Shown here: in pieces, positions 24,327-37,905 of the stretch
How the letters are laid out: the number at the start of each line of letters is the position of its first letter
Position numbering within the stretch: the stretch's first letter is position 1
From: Purpureocillium takamizusanense
Taxonomy: Eukaryota > Ascomycota > Sordariomycetes > Hypocreales > Ophiocordycipitaceae
Reading direction: 5' to 3'
Assembly: GCF_022605165.1 (NCBI RefSeq)
Contig: NC_063070.1
Location: forward strand, 2,418,001 to 2,482,000
Length of the DNA: 64,000 bases
Notes under the pieces: model-generated
The model's input: only the letters and a program-made list of their open reading frames with translations
The model's database searches: none
Told to the model about the DNA's origin: nothing
Position numbers and translations under genes: made by a program

Positions 24327-25776
24327 CGTGAGATATGGGACGGGGTCTGTTGGACGCGAGATGGGCTCGCTCGTCAGCTTGGGGTCGGGCACGCGAGCAT
24401 CGCACGCCGCAGTGTGGAAGCTGCTCCTCGTGCTAACGTTTCTTGCAAGGGCGAAGCTCGGTCTTGATGGCTAAAGTGTGCTTGGAAAGGACTGTATATA
24501 ATTCAATCATGGGGTAAGCTTGGGGGGGGGTTGCGTGCTGCTGCGGGATTGCGGTCGAGGCGAAAGAGTCAGAGCAACGAAGCAATCCAAGACACAAAAG
24601 CAAAGATGCGATGGCGTCAGGGCAAGCTCCACTGCGACTTCGGCGCGCTGGGGGCCACTGCCTGCAGCTCCAGGGCCGTCCATACTGGGCTGACCTTGCA
24701 CCTCTGGAGGACCGCTCGCCTGGGCTGTGTTGTGGGGCTGGCTTTTAGTCCAGGCAGCACTCCATGCAGGCATGCAGGCCCGGATCTCCAGCTGGTCCCG
24801 CCCTGTCCCCGCTGGCAGGGACGTTAGTGCCGGGTCGCAGCAGGGCCTCGCTGGCATCAAAGCCGCGCTGTCCAGAAACTGCAGGGCTCCTCCAGCGTCA
24901 GGGGCAGCAGCACCTCACCCTGCCCGTGCCAAGGACCTCCGCGCAACGCTCACCTTCATCCGTGATGAGGCCACGGCCGGTTAGTTCTCTTTGTCTCAAA
25001 GAGCGACGCGCAATGGAAAGTACCAATCTCGAAGGCGTTGACGTCACCTGACATCGGCCCTCTGCCCGCTGATCGCTGCATATCGACCTCCTCTAACAGC
25101 GCCACGCAAGGAGAACGATACGAGGCCAGAACCAGAGACGCGAAATTGCACTCACTTGCCGCCATCGGGACCCTGGTCGTCCGCAGCCCCTCGATCCTCG
25201 CACACGCTCGACATGAGCCCGCGTCAAAGAGTCGCCGCGGGTCAGGTGGCTCGTCGTCGACCTGCGCTGTCCGCCGGCAGAAGCCTGCTTGTCCAAGGAG
25301 GCGCGACTGGTACATCAACATGGCTTAGACTTGATATTAGTAGCTGTGAGTCCCCATGATGGTCGTTCAAGAGTGTAAAAAGAGTCTTTTGCAATTCACA
25401 GCCAGCTGGAGCCTGATACGTACTTATACTCCTTCCACGTCGGTAGGGCACGCCGCACCGGGTTTCCCGCCATGATCCCATGATCCCTGCTGCAGACCAG
25501 CCAGCGAGAGCGCCAATGAGACTGGTCCGCCAGTGAGTCAGGTCGAACCTGTGCGTGCCTCCGGGCCTGACCGCTTGTCTGTCTTGGCAGTGTTTCGCTG
25601 CCTCCTTGGGATGCTCGGCTATCCTGTCCCAGCAGACGCAAACCGGCCATCGCAGCCATCATGACGAAGCATCATTCCACCGCAGACTGTATACGTTCCC
25701 CTTCTTCCACCCTTTGCAAAACGCGTCCCTCGCGGTCCTGACTGCTGAAGCTCCTCTGCAGCTGCATTCACAAGGT
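24327..25776. other. Intergenic, no supported gene
   Basis: About 1.45 kb containing the DUG2 promoter and the 3' flank of the beta-galactosidase gene. A short GCAGGCAT tandem near 24766-24780 and a G-run near 24520 are the only distinctive features. No coding sequence is convincing. Confidence 0.55.
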
Positions 25777-30415
<4,639 letters not shown>

Positions 30416-31675
30416 TCAGCCGACGTGCGCCCTTGACCTCCACGTCGTAGGCAGATACTCGAGAACGCGATAGCCCTTATTCGTCGTCCGATACTCCAAA
30501 ACCGTTTGGCCCAGGCTCAAATACGTGAAAACAGCTGCGCAAGCGACAGCGAAGCCGAGGAAGGTAATCTGATACGGGTGCCTCCCGGCCCATTGGACGA
30601 CGGCGTGCGATCCCTTCCGCTCCCTCAACCCTTCTCCTACATGGAAGAAGACCCCGGGGGTGGCTGCTTTGTCCTCACCGGCCAAGAGGAGCATCAAATC
30701 GGGGCTATCGCTCGGCTTCTCGGCGTGGTATCGCTCCCACTTCTGTGTCTCATACCATGGACCCATGGCAACGTGTGGACCGACGTGCGGAGGGGCGGCG
30801 GGCGTCTTGGCCTTGAAAGGGCCCGGGTCGGACTCGGTAGTAGTCATGAGGAGCCAAAACGGGTGGCCTGGCTCGCCGGCTATGATGTCGTTGCTGAGGG
30901 GCCCCTCGCCCGAGTAGGCAACCCAGGCAGGGTAGAAGAGGAGCGGCTCGAGACTCGCGTCGCAGTGCTATTCCATCGAATATTAACAGGGTCAGGACGC
31001 AGGAGTATAAAGAGGCACGGATAGCTCTCACAATGTGCAAGTCGATGTAGATGCCGCCAAAGTGGCGGACGAGGAAGTAGCGCAACGCATCGCTTCGCTG
31101 CTGGGCGGACTTGAAGCCATCGTAGATGGCGAGGAACGAAGGAAACTCGGATTTGATGAAGGCTCGAGCTTCGTCGCTGTGCCATAGCTGCGTTAAGGAA
31201 GTCATGTGTTAGCATGCCGGTTATTAGCAGCAGTAGTAGTACTAGACGATTTCTCTTATGCGCAATCGGCGAGCCAAGCCAACGCACGGATGGGTGGCGC
31301 AATACAGGACATGGACCACAGCTCAAGACGAACCTTGTATTCCCACGTCGGATGCGTCGACTCGCACGTCCAATGCGAGGTCGCGAGCTCCTGCGGAATG
31401 GTCCTGTTCCCTGGGCTTTGCTCATCGAGGTAGGCCTGGTGTATGATGCGCGGTACGGGCCGCGGCCGGCTATCCGGCAACGAGAGCGAGGCATGGTGGG
31501 CATTCAGGACCTGCTCCTGCGTCATCACGGTCCCGGCGTGGGGGCCGAACAGCCGACTAAACTCGAGGAGCTTGGGGAACAGGACAGTCAAGTAGAAGAT
31601 GCCGCCGACGAGTAGAGCGCCGATGGCCCATCGCCGCGCTCGAGGCGACGTCGCCGCCGCCGCGGCAGCAATCAT
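30416..31675 (-). CDS. GT32-family glycosyltransferase (Sur1/MIPC-synthase-like) with variant DXD motif
   Basis: Three exons: 31675-31334, 31187-31032 and 30967-30416, giving 349 aa. Both introns are phase 0 (donors GTTCGT and GTGAGA, acceptors CGCAG and ATAG). An N-terminal transmembrane anchor (about 16-38) is followed by VPRIIHQAY, a Trp/His-rich segment, the ALRYFLVRHFGGIYIDL block, then LEPLLFYPAW, GPLSNDII and GHPFWLL, all hallmarks of the OCH1/SUR1-like GT32 family. A second hydrophobic segment near the C-terminus (YQITFLGFAVACAAVFTYLS) suggests two membrane anchors, as in mannosyl-inositol-phosphorylceramide synthases of the Golgi. The metal-binding DXD motif reads D163-L-H165, so the second Asp is His, which is unusual. 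The donor at the end of exon 2 is adjacent to this motif, so transcript evidence is desirable. Mannosyl transfer to a lipid or glycan is inferred; the acceptor is unknown. Confidence 0.78.
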
Positions 31676-33410
31676 GGCGTCGAGATCAGATCAGACAGTG
31701 AAGGCTTTGCGAAAGGCGAACGAGCGAAAGGGACAAAAAGTGGCCGGAGGGCGCGGAGAACACGGACTCTGGGTGTGCGCTGGTCGTCTCTGTTGCATGA
31801 AGTGACATGCCGGAGCCTCGCACAGTATCCGTGGTTGCGTGGGCTGGCTAACTAGTCATGGTCCCGCCCCCTGCATGACTGCTGCAACACCGTCGTTGCC
31901 ATCTTGTTGGGTGACATTGAACATCAAGCCAGGTGCAGAAACGCAGCAAGCGAAGGCTGTGCAGAAACGTCTGGACCAGGGGTCCTGGGCCCACGTGGGC
32001 CCTTGTCGAAGACTGGACCCTGGCATCCTGGGGATGTCATCGTCTGGCGCCCATTGAAGATTGGTGGAGGGAACAGCAAGGGCCCCGTCCCGCTTCGTTC
32101 GCGGCTTTTCGACGCCGCCCAAAGATTTTAGTACAAGTGCATCTTTATCCGTGATCCCGGGCTCGAACCAGGGGCTTACAAGCCATCCGGGGAAAAATTG
32201 AGCTGGAGACATTTCTGCACTCTAAAACCTTAACTCATTGGGAAATCTCCATGGGTAAGTCTCTTCCTCAGGCGCGCCATCCTCGTATCAGACCCTGTCC
32301 GGGCCTTTTCTGGCGAGGCAGGATACGAAACAGGGCGGTCATGGCACACAACCTTCAGCGCATTGACCTGTCAGAGCGGCATGCGGTTTCCAAGGCTGTG
32401 CGTTCTTACATGTACAGTATATGGAAAGTGCTGATTGTATGATAATAGTGTACTCTCTTGCATACTTTGTGCTGTGGGACGTGGCATTGGCAGAATTGAG
32501 ATGACATACACAAGTCTTTGTGGAATTGTAAACGCTGTCAATATCTCATGGTTGACGGGTCATCCAGAAAGCTCCGATCAGGGACCCCTCGAACTTGATC
32601 AGACACCTCTTGCCTGGGACTCCGACGCGCATTGAAGCATAATTCTTGGAACTAAGGGAAGGGGAGGACCTGCGTGCTGCAATAATAAGTAAACTACTAT
32701 AACTACTAGCTCAAAGTCCTTATGATTCCACATCCCGCTCCCAGTCCGTAGTCCCGTCCTCGATTCGCAACCCTACCACGGGGCAAACGCCGACGAAGAG
32801 TCATTACATGTTCCTACCGGGCACCCCCGCGTCATGCGCAACCCTGGAAGCCGCGGTCCAATGCATTGATACATGTCATGCAGCTGAGACGTACATATAC
32901 AGTCCACCCTCAGATTGCGACGCTTTCGTCAATGCTCTCCCACGGCAGACCGAGGACAGGCAGGTGAGACATCGAGTCGACATGGCCATCCGGCGGCGAA
33001 TCGGACACCATCCATCGCCAACAGAACTCGCATCGCTACCGAATATGCACGCCCTGACGCGCACGAGGCGAGCCTCTTCGCTTCTTGCCCTATTCCCGCC
33101 AATGGCGACCCCCGGTGCGATCAAGACACCGCCTGTACGTCATGAACGGGAGAGCCACATAAGGAAGATGCCGAGCGTGTCACGTATACACTGTTTCAAA
33201 CGAGGCAGGCACTCATACGTCCTGATATTTTGATCATTATGCCGCCCCGTGAGAGGAGTGCTCAATTTATGTCGCCCCCCAATGCCGAAGCGATTGTATG
33301 TCTAGACGGGACGAGTCAGTCCCTATTAGAAGCTCAGATGGGCAGGCCACGATCCTTGTGCCAGCTCTGTCGGCTAGAATGGGTTCGTTCATGACGGCAT
33401 TTTCGTGACG
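31676..33410. other. Shared upstream region of two divergent glycosyltransferases
   Basis: About 1.7 kb between the two divergently transcribed GT32-like genes. It holds a tRNA-like inverted-repeat element at 32126-32227 and otherwise no supported gene. Short frames (about 60-140 codons) near 32250-33230 have no identifiable features. Confidence 0.55.
32126..32227 (-). repeat. tRNA-like structured element bounded by inverted repeats
   Basis: The element is bounded by imperfect inverted repeats (TTTTAG plus AGTGCA at 32126-32141; TGCACT plus CTAAAA at 32216-32227). Read on the minus strand, it contains GGTTCGAGCCC at 32169-32159, matching the tRNA T-arm/B-box consensus GGTTCGANTCC at all but one position, with a good T-stem (CCTGG/CCGGG). 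An AGCTCAATT sequence resembling an A-box D-arm lies about 36 nt upstream, and a GGC TTGTAA GCC hairpin sits between them. No 7-bp acceptor stem closes it, so it is not a normal tRNA. It could be a tRNA pseudogene, a tRNA-derived SINE fragment, or a small MITE. Confidence 0.4.
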
Positions 33411-34556
33411 ATGCTGTTTCAACGGTGTCTTCCGCCATGTATGCGAGGCGCGCCTGGCTACGGGTTGGTATTGATACTCGTCATCGTCGCCGTCTATACG
33501 TCCTTTTCTCTCTATCATCACTACGATGGCTACCTGTACAAGCCGGAGATACGACCGTTGTCGACGCAGGAGCCGGTCGAGCAAGACTTTGTACCAACCG
33601 AAGAAGAAATGGCGTGTCTCCAGGGAAAGCCCTTTCCGATAGACGCGAAGCACCGCTTCGGGCTCGGAATGGCATCAAAGAACGATCCAATCCCGTCCAT
33701 CGTTCATTACATCTTCCTACAGAGGCTGCCGCTCGCCGAGGACGGGCAGGGGGACTTTGACTTTCTCAACTACCTCTCCGTGCGCAGCGCCTTGATGTCA
33801 CTTAAACCGAAGACGATAATCCTCCACTACGCATACACGTCGTCGGATCGATCGCTGCTCGAGTCACTCAAAGGCGACCCGTTGATAGAAAACAACCAAT
33901 GGATTCGAAGGCTGAAACCGCACCTAGAGTTTGACAAGATTACCGCAGCGCTGGACAATCACCTCGTCCATGCAGCACACTTGGCCGACACCCTGCGTCT
34001 CGAGATCATCCTCTCGCAGGGCGGCATCTATCTCGACACGGACGTCTTCATCCTGCGGCCCTTCACCAAGCTCCTTTCGTCCCCATCCCCGCACGACCTG
34101 GTGCTGGGTCATGAGGGTGGAAACCGATGGGGGCTTTGCAACGCGATCATTGCGGCGAGACCCAATAGCACGTTCGTGCGGCGATGGCTAGACACGTATA
34201 AAGGTGCGGACCTCAACCAGGAGTGGAACTACCACAGCGTGTTGCTGCCCAAGGAGATGTCGGGCAAGCACCCCGACGAGATCTGCACGCTCCCGCCCGA
34301 TGCCTTCTTCTGGCCGACGTGGACCGACGACCACGTGCGGTGGATGCATGAGAGGATCGAGAGGGCTGAGGCACGGCACTGGGAGAACAAGATCTGGAGG
34401 ACGGGCGGTAGTTTGTTTGACAATCAGCTGGCATACCATGCGTGGAACCACGTCTCCAAGGACGGGCATCTCAAGAGGCTAACGCCGCAGGTGATAAGGG
34501 AAGAGGATACCCGGTTCAACCTATTGATGCGGCGGTTCCTGGAGGAAGAGTTGTGA
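33411..34556 (+). CDS. DXD-type glycosyltransferase (GT32-like, type II membrane protein)
   Basis: Single exon, 381 aa. ATG 33411 was chosen; the frame also has a GTG two codons earlier. A short N-terminal tail and one transmembrane segment (about 17-36, YGLVLILVIVAVYTSFSLY) give a type II Golgi topology. The catalytic region includes IPSIVHYIFL (about 94-103), a LADTLRLEIILSQGGIYLDTD block with the canonical DXD D209-T210-D211, FILRPF, and NAIIAARPNSTF. This pattern is that of the 'glycosyltransferase sugar-binding region containing DXD motif' family, related to alpha-1,4-galactosyltransferases and Och1-type enzymes. The donor sugar and acceptor are unknown. It diverges from the other glycosyltransferase across 1.7 kb and lies 310 bp upstream of a deoxyribosyltransferase-like gene on the same strand. 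Confidence 0.85.
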   Translation: MLFQRCLPPCMRGAPGYGLVLILVIVAVYTSFSLYHHYDGYLYKPEIRPLSTQEPVEQDFVPTEEEMACLQGKPFPIDAKHRFGLGMASKNDPIPSIVHYIFLQRLPLAEDGQGDFDFLNYLSVRSALMSLKPKTIILHYAYTSSDRSLLESLKGDPLIENNQWIRRLKPHLEFDKITAALDNHLVHAAHLADTLRLEIILSQGGIYLDTDVFILRPFTKLLSSPSPHDLVLGHEGGNRWGLCNAIIAARPNSTFVRRWLDTYKGADLNQEWNYHSVLLPKEMSGKHPDEICTLPPDAFFWPTWTDDHVRWMHERIERAEARHWENKIWRTGGSLFDNQLAYHAWNHVSKDGHLKRLTPQVIREEDTRFNLLMRRFLEEEL

Positions 34557-34866
34557 CAAGCGTGTGAGCCGGCCTCTGTAGACTAGCATGTATGTACGAA
34601 GTGCTGTATCATATTGCTGCAGCTTGCATGGAGGTCGTCTGTCCAATAAATGGTCAATGAGATGTTCTTGTCGCGTTCAAGGCCATTTCAAGGTCCAAGT
34701 ATACCGTACGAAGGATGGCCTTCCTATACAGTATTCGATTACGTCGGGATGGTAAGGCACTTTGTCAGCCGCGTCAAACAGAAACAGGATGGGACCAACT
34801 TCATAGGCGGCATTCATTTTTCAATGCTCTCGGACACCAACAAGCGCCCCTCAGCGTCAAGAAACC
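34557..34866. other. Short intergenic spacer
   Basis: 310 bp between the plus-strand glycosyltransferase and the deoxyribosyltransferase-like gene; presumed terminator of the first and promoter of the second. It contains a GTACGAAGT motif at 34594-34602. Confidence 0.6.
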
Positions 34867-35406
34867 ATGCAAGCGGCGATATATCGGGCGCCGCAGCGAC
34901 CTCCGGCCGACTCCTCACGGCCATCCATCTTCTTAGCTGGCTCAACAACACAGACAAGTTCAAGTTCGGGCGGCGACTGGCGCCATCGTCTCATCAGCAG
35001 GACGCTGGGCCGCCATCCCGTCAACGTCCTCAATCCGGAGCGCCCGGACTGGGACGCGAGCTGGCGCGAGGAGTACGCCGACGCGCGCTGGGCGCAGCAG
35101 CTGGAGTGGGAGCTCGACATGCAGGCGGCGGCGGACCTCGTCGTTGTCTACCTCGGACCCGCGACAGACGCACCCATTAGCCTGCTGGAGCTGGGGCTGG
35201 CTGTCGGGGGCAATAAAAGGGCCGTTGTCTGCGCGGACGAGGCATATCGCAAGAGGGGCAACGTGAAGGCCGTGTGCAGGAGGTACGGGGTCGTCCTGTT
35301 GACTACGGAGGCGGAGCTGGCTGTAGCCGTGGAGGAGTCTGTGGAGCAGATGGTTCAGTGTTGGACGCGACCCGGCGCGGGTACAGACTGTATAGTATAT
35401 GGGTAG
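34867..35406 (+). CDS. Nucleoside 2-deoxyribosyltransferase-like protein
   Basis: Single exon, 179 aa, starting at an ATG in AAACC context. The sequence shows the Nuc_deoxyrib_tr_2 pattern: SIFLAGSTT near residue 22, then a TLGRHPVNVLNPERPDWDASW block, QLEWELDMQAAADLVVVYL, and SLLELGLAVG. The Glu in SLLELG corresponds to the catalytic nucleophile position of nucleoside 2-deoxyribosyltransferases. The family transfers or hydrolyses N-glycosidic bonds of (deoxy)nucleosides; the exact reaction of the fungal branch is not established to my knowledge. No signal peptide or membrane segment is visible, so it is probably cytosolic. Its promoter must lie in a 310-bp gap after the upstream glycosyltransferase. 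Confidence 0.8.
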   Translation: MQAAIYRAPQRPPADSSRPSIFLAGSTTQTSSSSGGDWRHRLISRTLGRHPVNVLNPERPDWDASWREEYADARWAQQLEWELDMQAAADLVVVYLGPATDAPISLLELGLAVGGNKRAVVCADEAYRKRGNVKAVCRRYGVVLLTTEAELAVAVEESVEQMVQCWTRPGAGTDCIVYG

Positions 35407-35670
35407 GGGGTGAAGCATGACGAGGTGCCCGCCACCACCACCATGATGATTCGTCAGGGCTCAAAGTCGGGCAGGGTTTCTATGGTTTCCATTACATTAA
35501 AAACTCCCGCCGTCTTGGGCAAATGGTGGTTCGTGACGGTAGAGTTTGACAAGGCTCCGAGGCTGCTTGATTCTTTACAAAGTAAATTATACTGTACAGG
35601 TTCACCCAGACTCGCGGCTTCCACGCTGCCCCAGTCGATCGCCCAGGAGCCTGGCTACAGGCCCCCCAGG

Positions 35671-35694
35671 CACTACTGGAGGTACTACTGGAGG
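35671..35694 (+). repeat. 12-bp tandem duplication (ACTACTGGAGG core)
   Basis: Two adjacent 12-bp units differing only at their first base (C or T), each with the core ACTACTGGAGG. They lie in non-coding DNA about 280 bp upstream of the RGG-box gene. Confidence 0.8.
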
Positions 35695-35908
35695 TTAGTA
35701 TGTACGTGCAGAAACAGCGGAGGTGGCGCCCACAACAACAGCCCAGCCAGCCAACCACTGACGTGGGCTACCGCCCCCTCCCCCATTATGCGCCGGCCTT
35801 TTCCGTGGCCTTCAGTTCTTCGACGCGACCCGACTTGAACAACACTTGTCTCTCCATCATCCTCATTATTGCTTTCCGCAAGGACGCTTTCTCAGCTTGC
35901 GGATTGCA

Positions 35909-35954
35909 CCTCTCCTCTCCTCTCCCCCCCCTCTTTCCCCTTTTCGCTCCTCTT
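35909..35954 (+). promoter_or_regulatory. CT-rich core promoter tract
   Basis: A nearly pure pyrimidine tract of about 46 bp on the coding strand ends about 20 bp before the ATG of the RGG-box gene. CT-rich tracts at transcription start sites are common in strongly expressed genes of filamentous fungi; function here is inferred. Confidence 0.5.
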
Positions 35955-35973
35955 TACATAATATAATCCCACA

Positions 35974-37407
35974 ATGGAGGACCAGTTCGGCGGCCGCACC
36001 GACGACGACCTGTTCTACGACGACTTCGAGCCCGTCGATAGCGAACCCATTGTCGTCCCCGACGACCCGCAGCCACCCCCTCAGCCTGCTCCCGCTCCTG
36101 AGCAGCAGCAACAAAAGCAAGCACCTGGGCGGCCTCAGCTTGCAGCTGCTGCTGCTCCTCCTGCGGTGCCGTCGTCTGCCTCGAAAAAACAGACGCAGCC
36201 CACAAAGAAACCCGCCACCGCAAAGCCCGCCGCAAAATCCGCCCCGCCGACCAAAATCCCGCCATCTCTCGCCACGTCGCGATGGGCAGACAAGCCAGCC
36301 GCCACGACGACTACCGCGACCCCGACTACGAAAGCATCATCCCCCGCGCCGCTCAAAGACTCCACAGCCGCCGACTCGAGACCCTCTGCTACCCCTACAT
36401 CGAGCTCTACTCCGCCCCGCGATGAGCCCTCCGCGCCCTCGCTCGCAGCAGCCCCAACCAGCGGCAGCGCGCCCACTGAGCCCCCAGCCGAGCCTCCCAA
36501 CACCACTGCTGCCGCCGTCGCTGCCAAATCCCAGTCGGCGACAGCTGGAACATCCTCGACCACGGCGCCGCCGCCAGCCAGCAGCGGCGCCAGCCGACCA
36601 GCGCCCAACACGGCCGCAAATGCCGAGGCGCGCCTCAAGTCCGGCGCCAACCCGCGGCAGAAGCTGACCGACACGGAGCTCGCCGCCAAGATGGAGCGCA
36701 TGAAGCTCCTGGCCGCGGAGCAGACGCGCAAGTTTGAGATGTCGCAAAAGGACCAGCGCCAGCACGCCGAGTCGTACGCGCGCGGCATGGAGGAGGCGCG
36801 CAAGCGCCGCGTCGAGGATGCCGAGCGCAGACGTCGCGCCGACGAGGACCGCAGGCGCCTCGACGACGAGCGCGCGCGCAATCGCGAGCGCAAGCTCAAG
36901 GCCATGGGCGCCAAGGAGGGCGGCTGGGACGAGGGCAAGCTCGAGGCCCAAGAAGAGGAGGACAGGAAGGGGTTCCGCGGCGCAAACGGCGGCGTCAGGG
37001 GCGTGAGGAGGGAGGGCGGCGGGCTCGGCGGCAGTCGCTACGCTGCGCGCGATGGCGACAACGTCCCCGACGTGGATCGCTTCCTCGACGACAGATATCG
37101 TGGCGATCGCGGCGGTCGAGGTGGGCGCGGTGGTGCTGGTCGGGGAGGGGCCGGCAGAGGAGGACGACAACAACCTTCGCCAGCTGGAGGAAAGCCCGCC
37201 AACGCCGCAGCTCCATCCCTCGGTACAGACGAGTTCCCAGCCCTGCCCTCGGACGGCAAAAAGGCCGGCGGCGGCGGTAGCGCGAACCTGAGCCAAGGCA
37301 CCGCCGTCCCGACGCCGCCTGCGCTGCCCAGCCCGCCCGCGGTAGGCAAGTGGGATGACGAGATGGAGGCCCTGGACGAGCTCAAAGAACACCAGCAGGG
37401 CAAGTAG
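35974..37407 (+). CDS. RGG-box, low-complexity RNA-binding-like protein
   Basis: Single exon, 477 aa. The N-terminus is acidic with an aromatic patch (DDDLFYDDFEPVD), followed by a Pro/Ala/Thr-rich disordered region (about 30-215). Next comes a highly charged helical or coiled-coil segment (about 220-320, LTDTELAAKMERMKLLAAEQ, then alternating Arg/Glu/Asp), and a Gly/Arg-rich RGG box (about 375-405, GRGGAGRGGAGRGG). It ends with a TDEFPALPSD motif and an acidic tail. The RGG box and charged helix suggest RNA or ribosome association. I do not recognise a named orthologue; it could be an mRNP or translation-associated protein. Its CT-rich leader and lack of introns fit a strongly expressed gene. 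Confidence 0.75.
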   Translation: MEDQFGGRTDDDLFYDDFEPVDSEPIVVPDDPQPPPQPAPAPEQQQQKQAPGRPQLAAAAAPPAVPSSASKKQTQPTKKPATAKPAAKSAPPTKIPPSLATSRWADKPAATTTTATPTTKASSPAPLKDSTAADSRPSATPTSSSTPPRDEPSAPSLAAAPTSGSAPTEPPAEPPNTTAAAVAAKSQSATAGTSSTTAPPPASSGASRPAPNTAANAEARLKSGANPRQKLTDTELAAKMERMKLLAAEQTRKFEMSQKDQRQHAESYARGMEEARKRRVEDAERRRRADEDRRRLDDERARNRERKLKAMGAKEGGWDEGKLEAQEEEDRKGFRGANGGVRGVRREGGGLGGSRYAARDGDNVPDVDRFLDDRYRGDRGGRGGRGGAGRGGAGRGGRQQPSPAGGKPANAAAPSLGTDEFPALPSDGKKAGGGGSANLSQGTAVPTPPALPSPPAVGKWDDEMEALDELKEHQQGK

Positions 37408-37905
37408 ATTAGAATTCCTGCACACTGGTCGCGGCATAAGGCGAAGGGGGGTTAATCTGGAAAGTGGCGACCAACCAACCAGGAAACGCCAGGATAATAC
37501 CACAAACGAAAGTATGAAGTATGTTAGACGACGGACATGACTTGGCGGCCAGCATGGCAGTAATGGGATTCGGGAAATTGGGGACGGCGCCCGCGTTCAT
37601 CGTTCCAATGGGGTGCGTTGCATGTCACTGATCTGTGGGGGAGAAGGCATCAAGTATCATACGCAAGATACCAAAAAGTGCTCTGACAATTTCAGCAAAC
37701 GATAAGTCACTTCATGTGGCGATTGGAAATTACCCAATATGCACACCTCGATGCCATCCAGTTGCATTCAGCGAGACTCGCAATCCTTGGTATCCCTTCT
37801 TTCCCAGCAGGGGTATCTCCCTTACAAGCAGCAACCCTGTCCGTAAACGCCATCAACACCAATGCTCGTATATGGCCAAATGCCGTCTTCCTGTATTGTA
37901 CAGCC
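37408..37905. other. Intergenic between convergent genes
   Basis: About 500 bp between the RGG-box gene and the 3' end of the longest LUC7 reading. No gene is supported. Confidence 0.55.

Larger units (their letters stand above)
35407..35973. other. Intergenic, promoter of the RGG-box gene
   Basis: 567 bp with no supported gene. It includes a 12-bp tandem duplication and ends in a pyrimidine-rich tract next to the start codon of the downstream gene. Confidence 0.6.
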
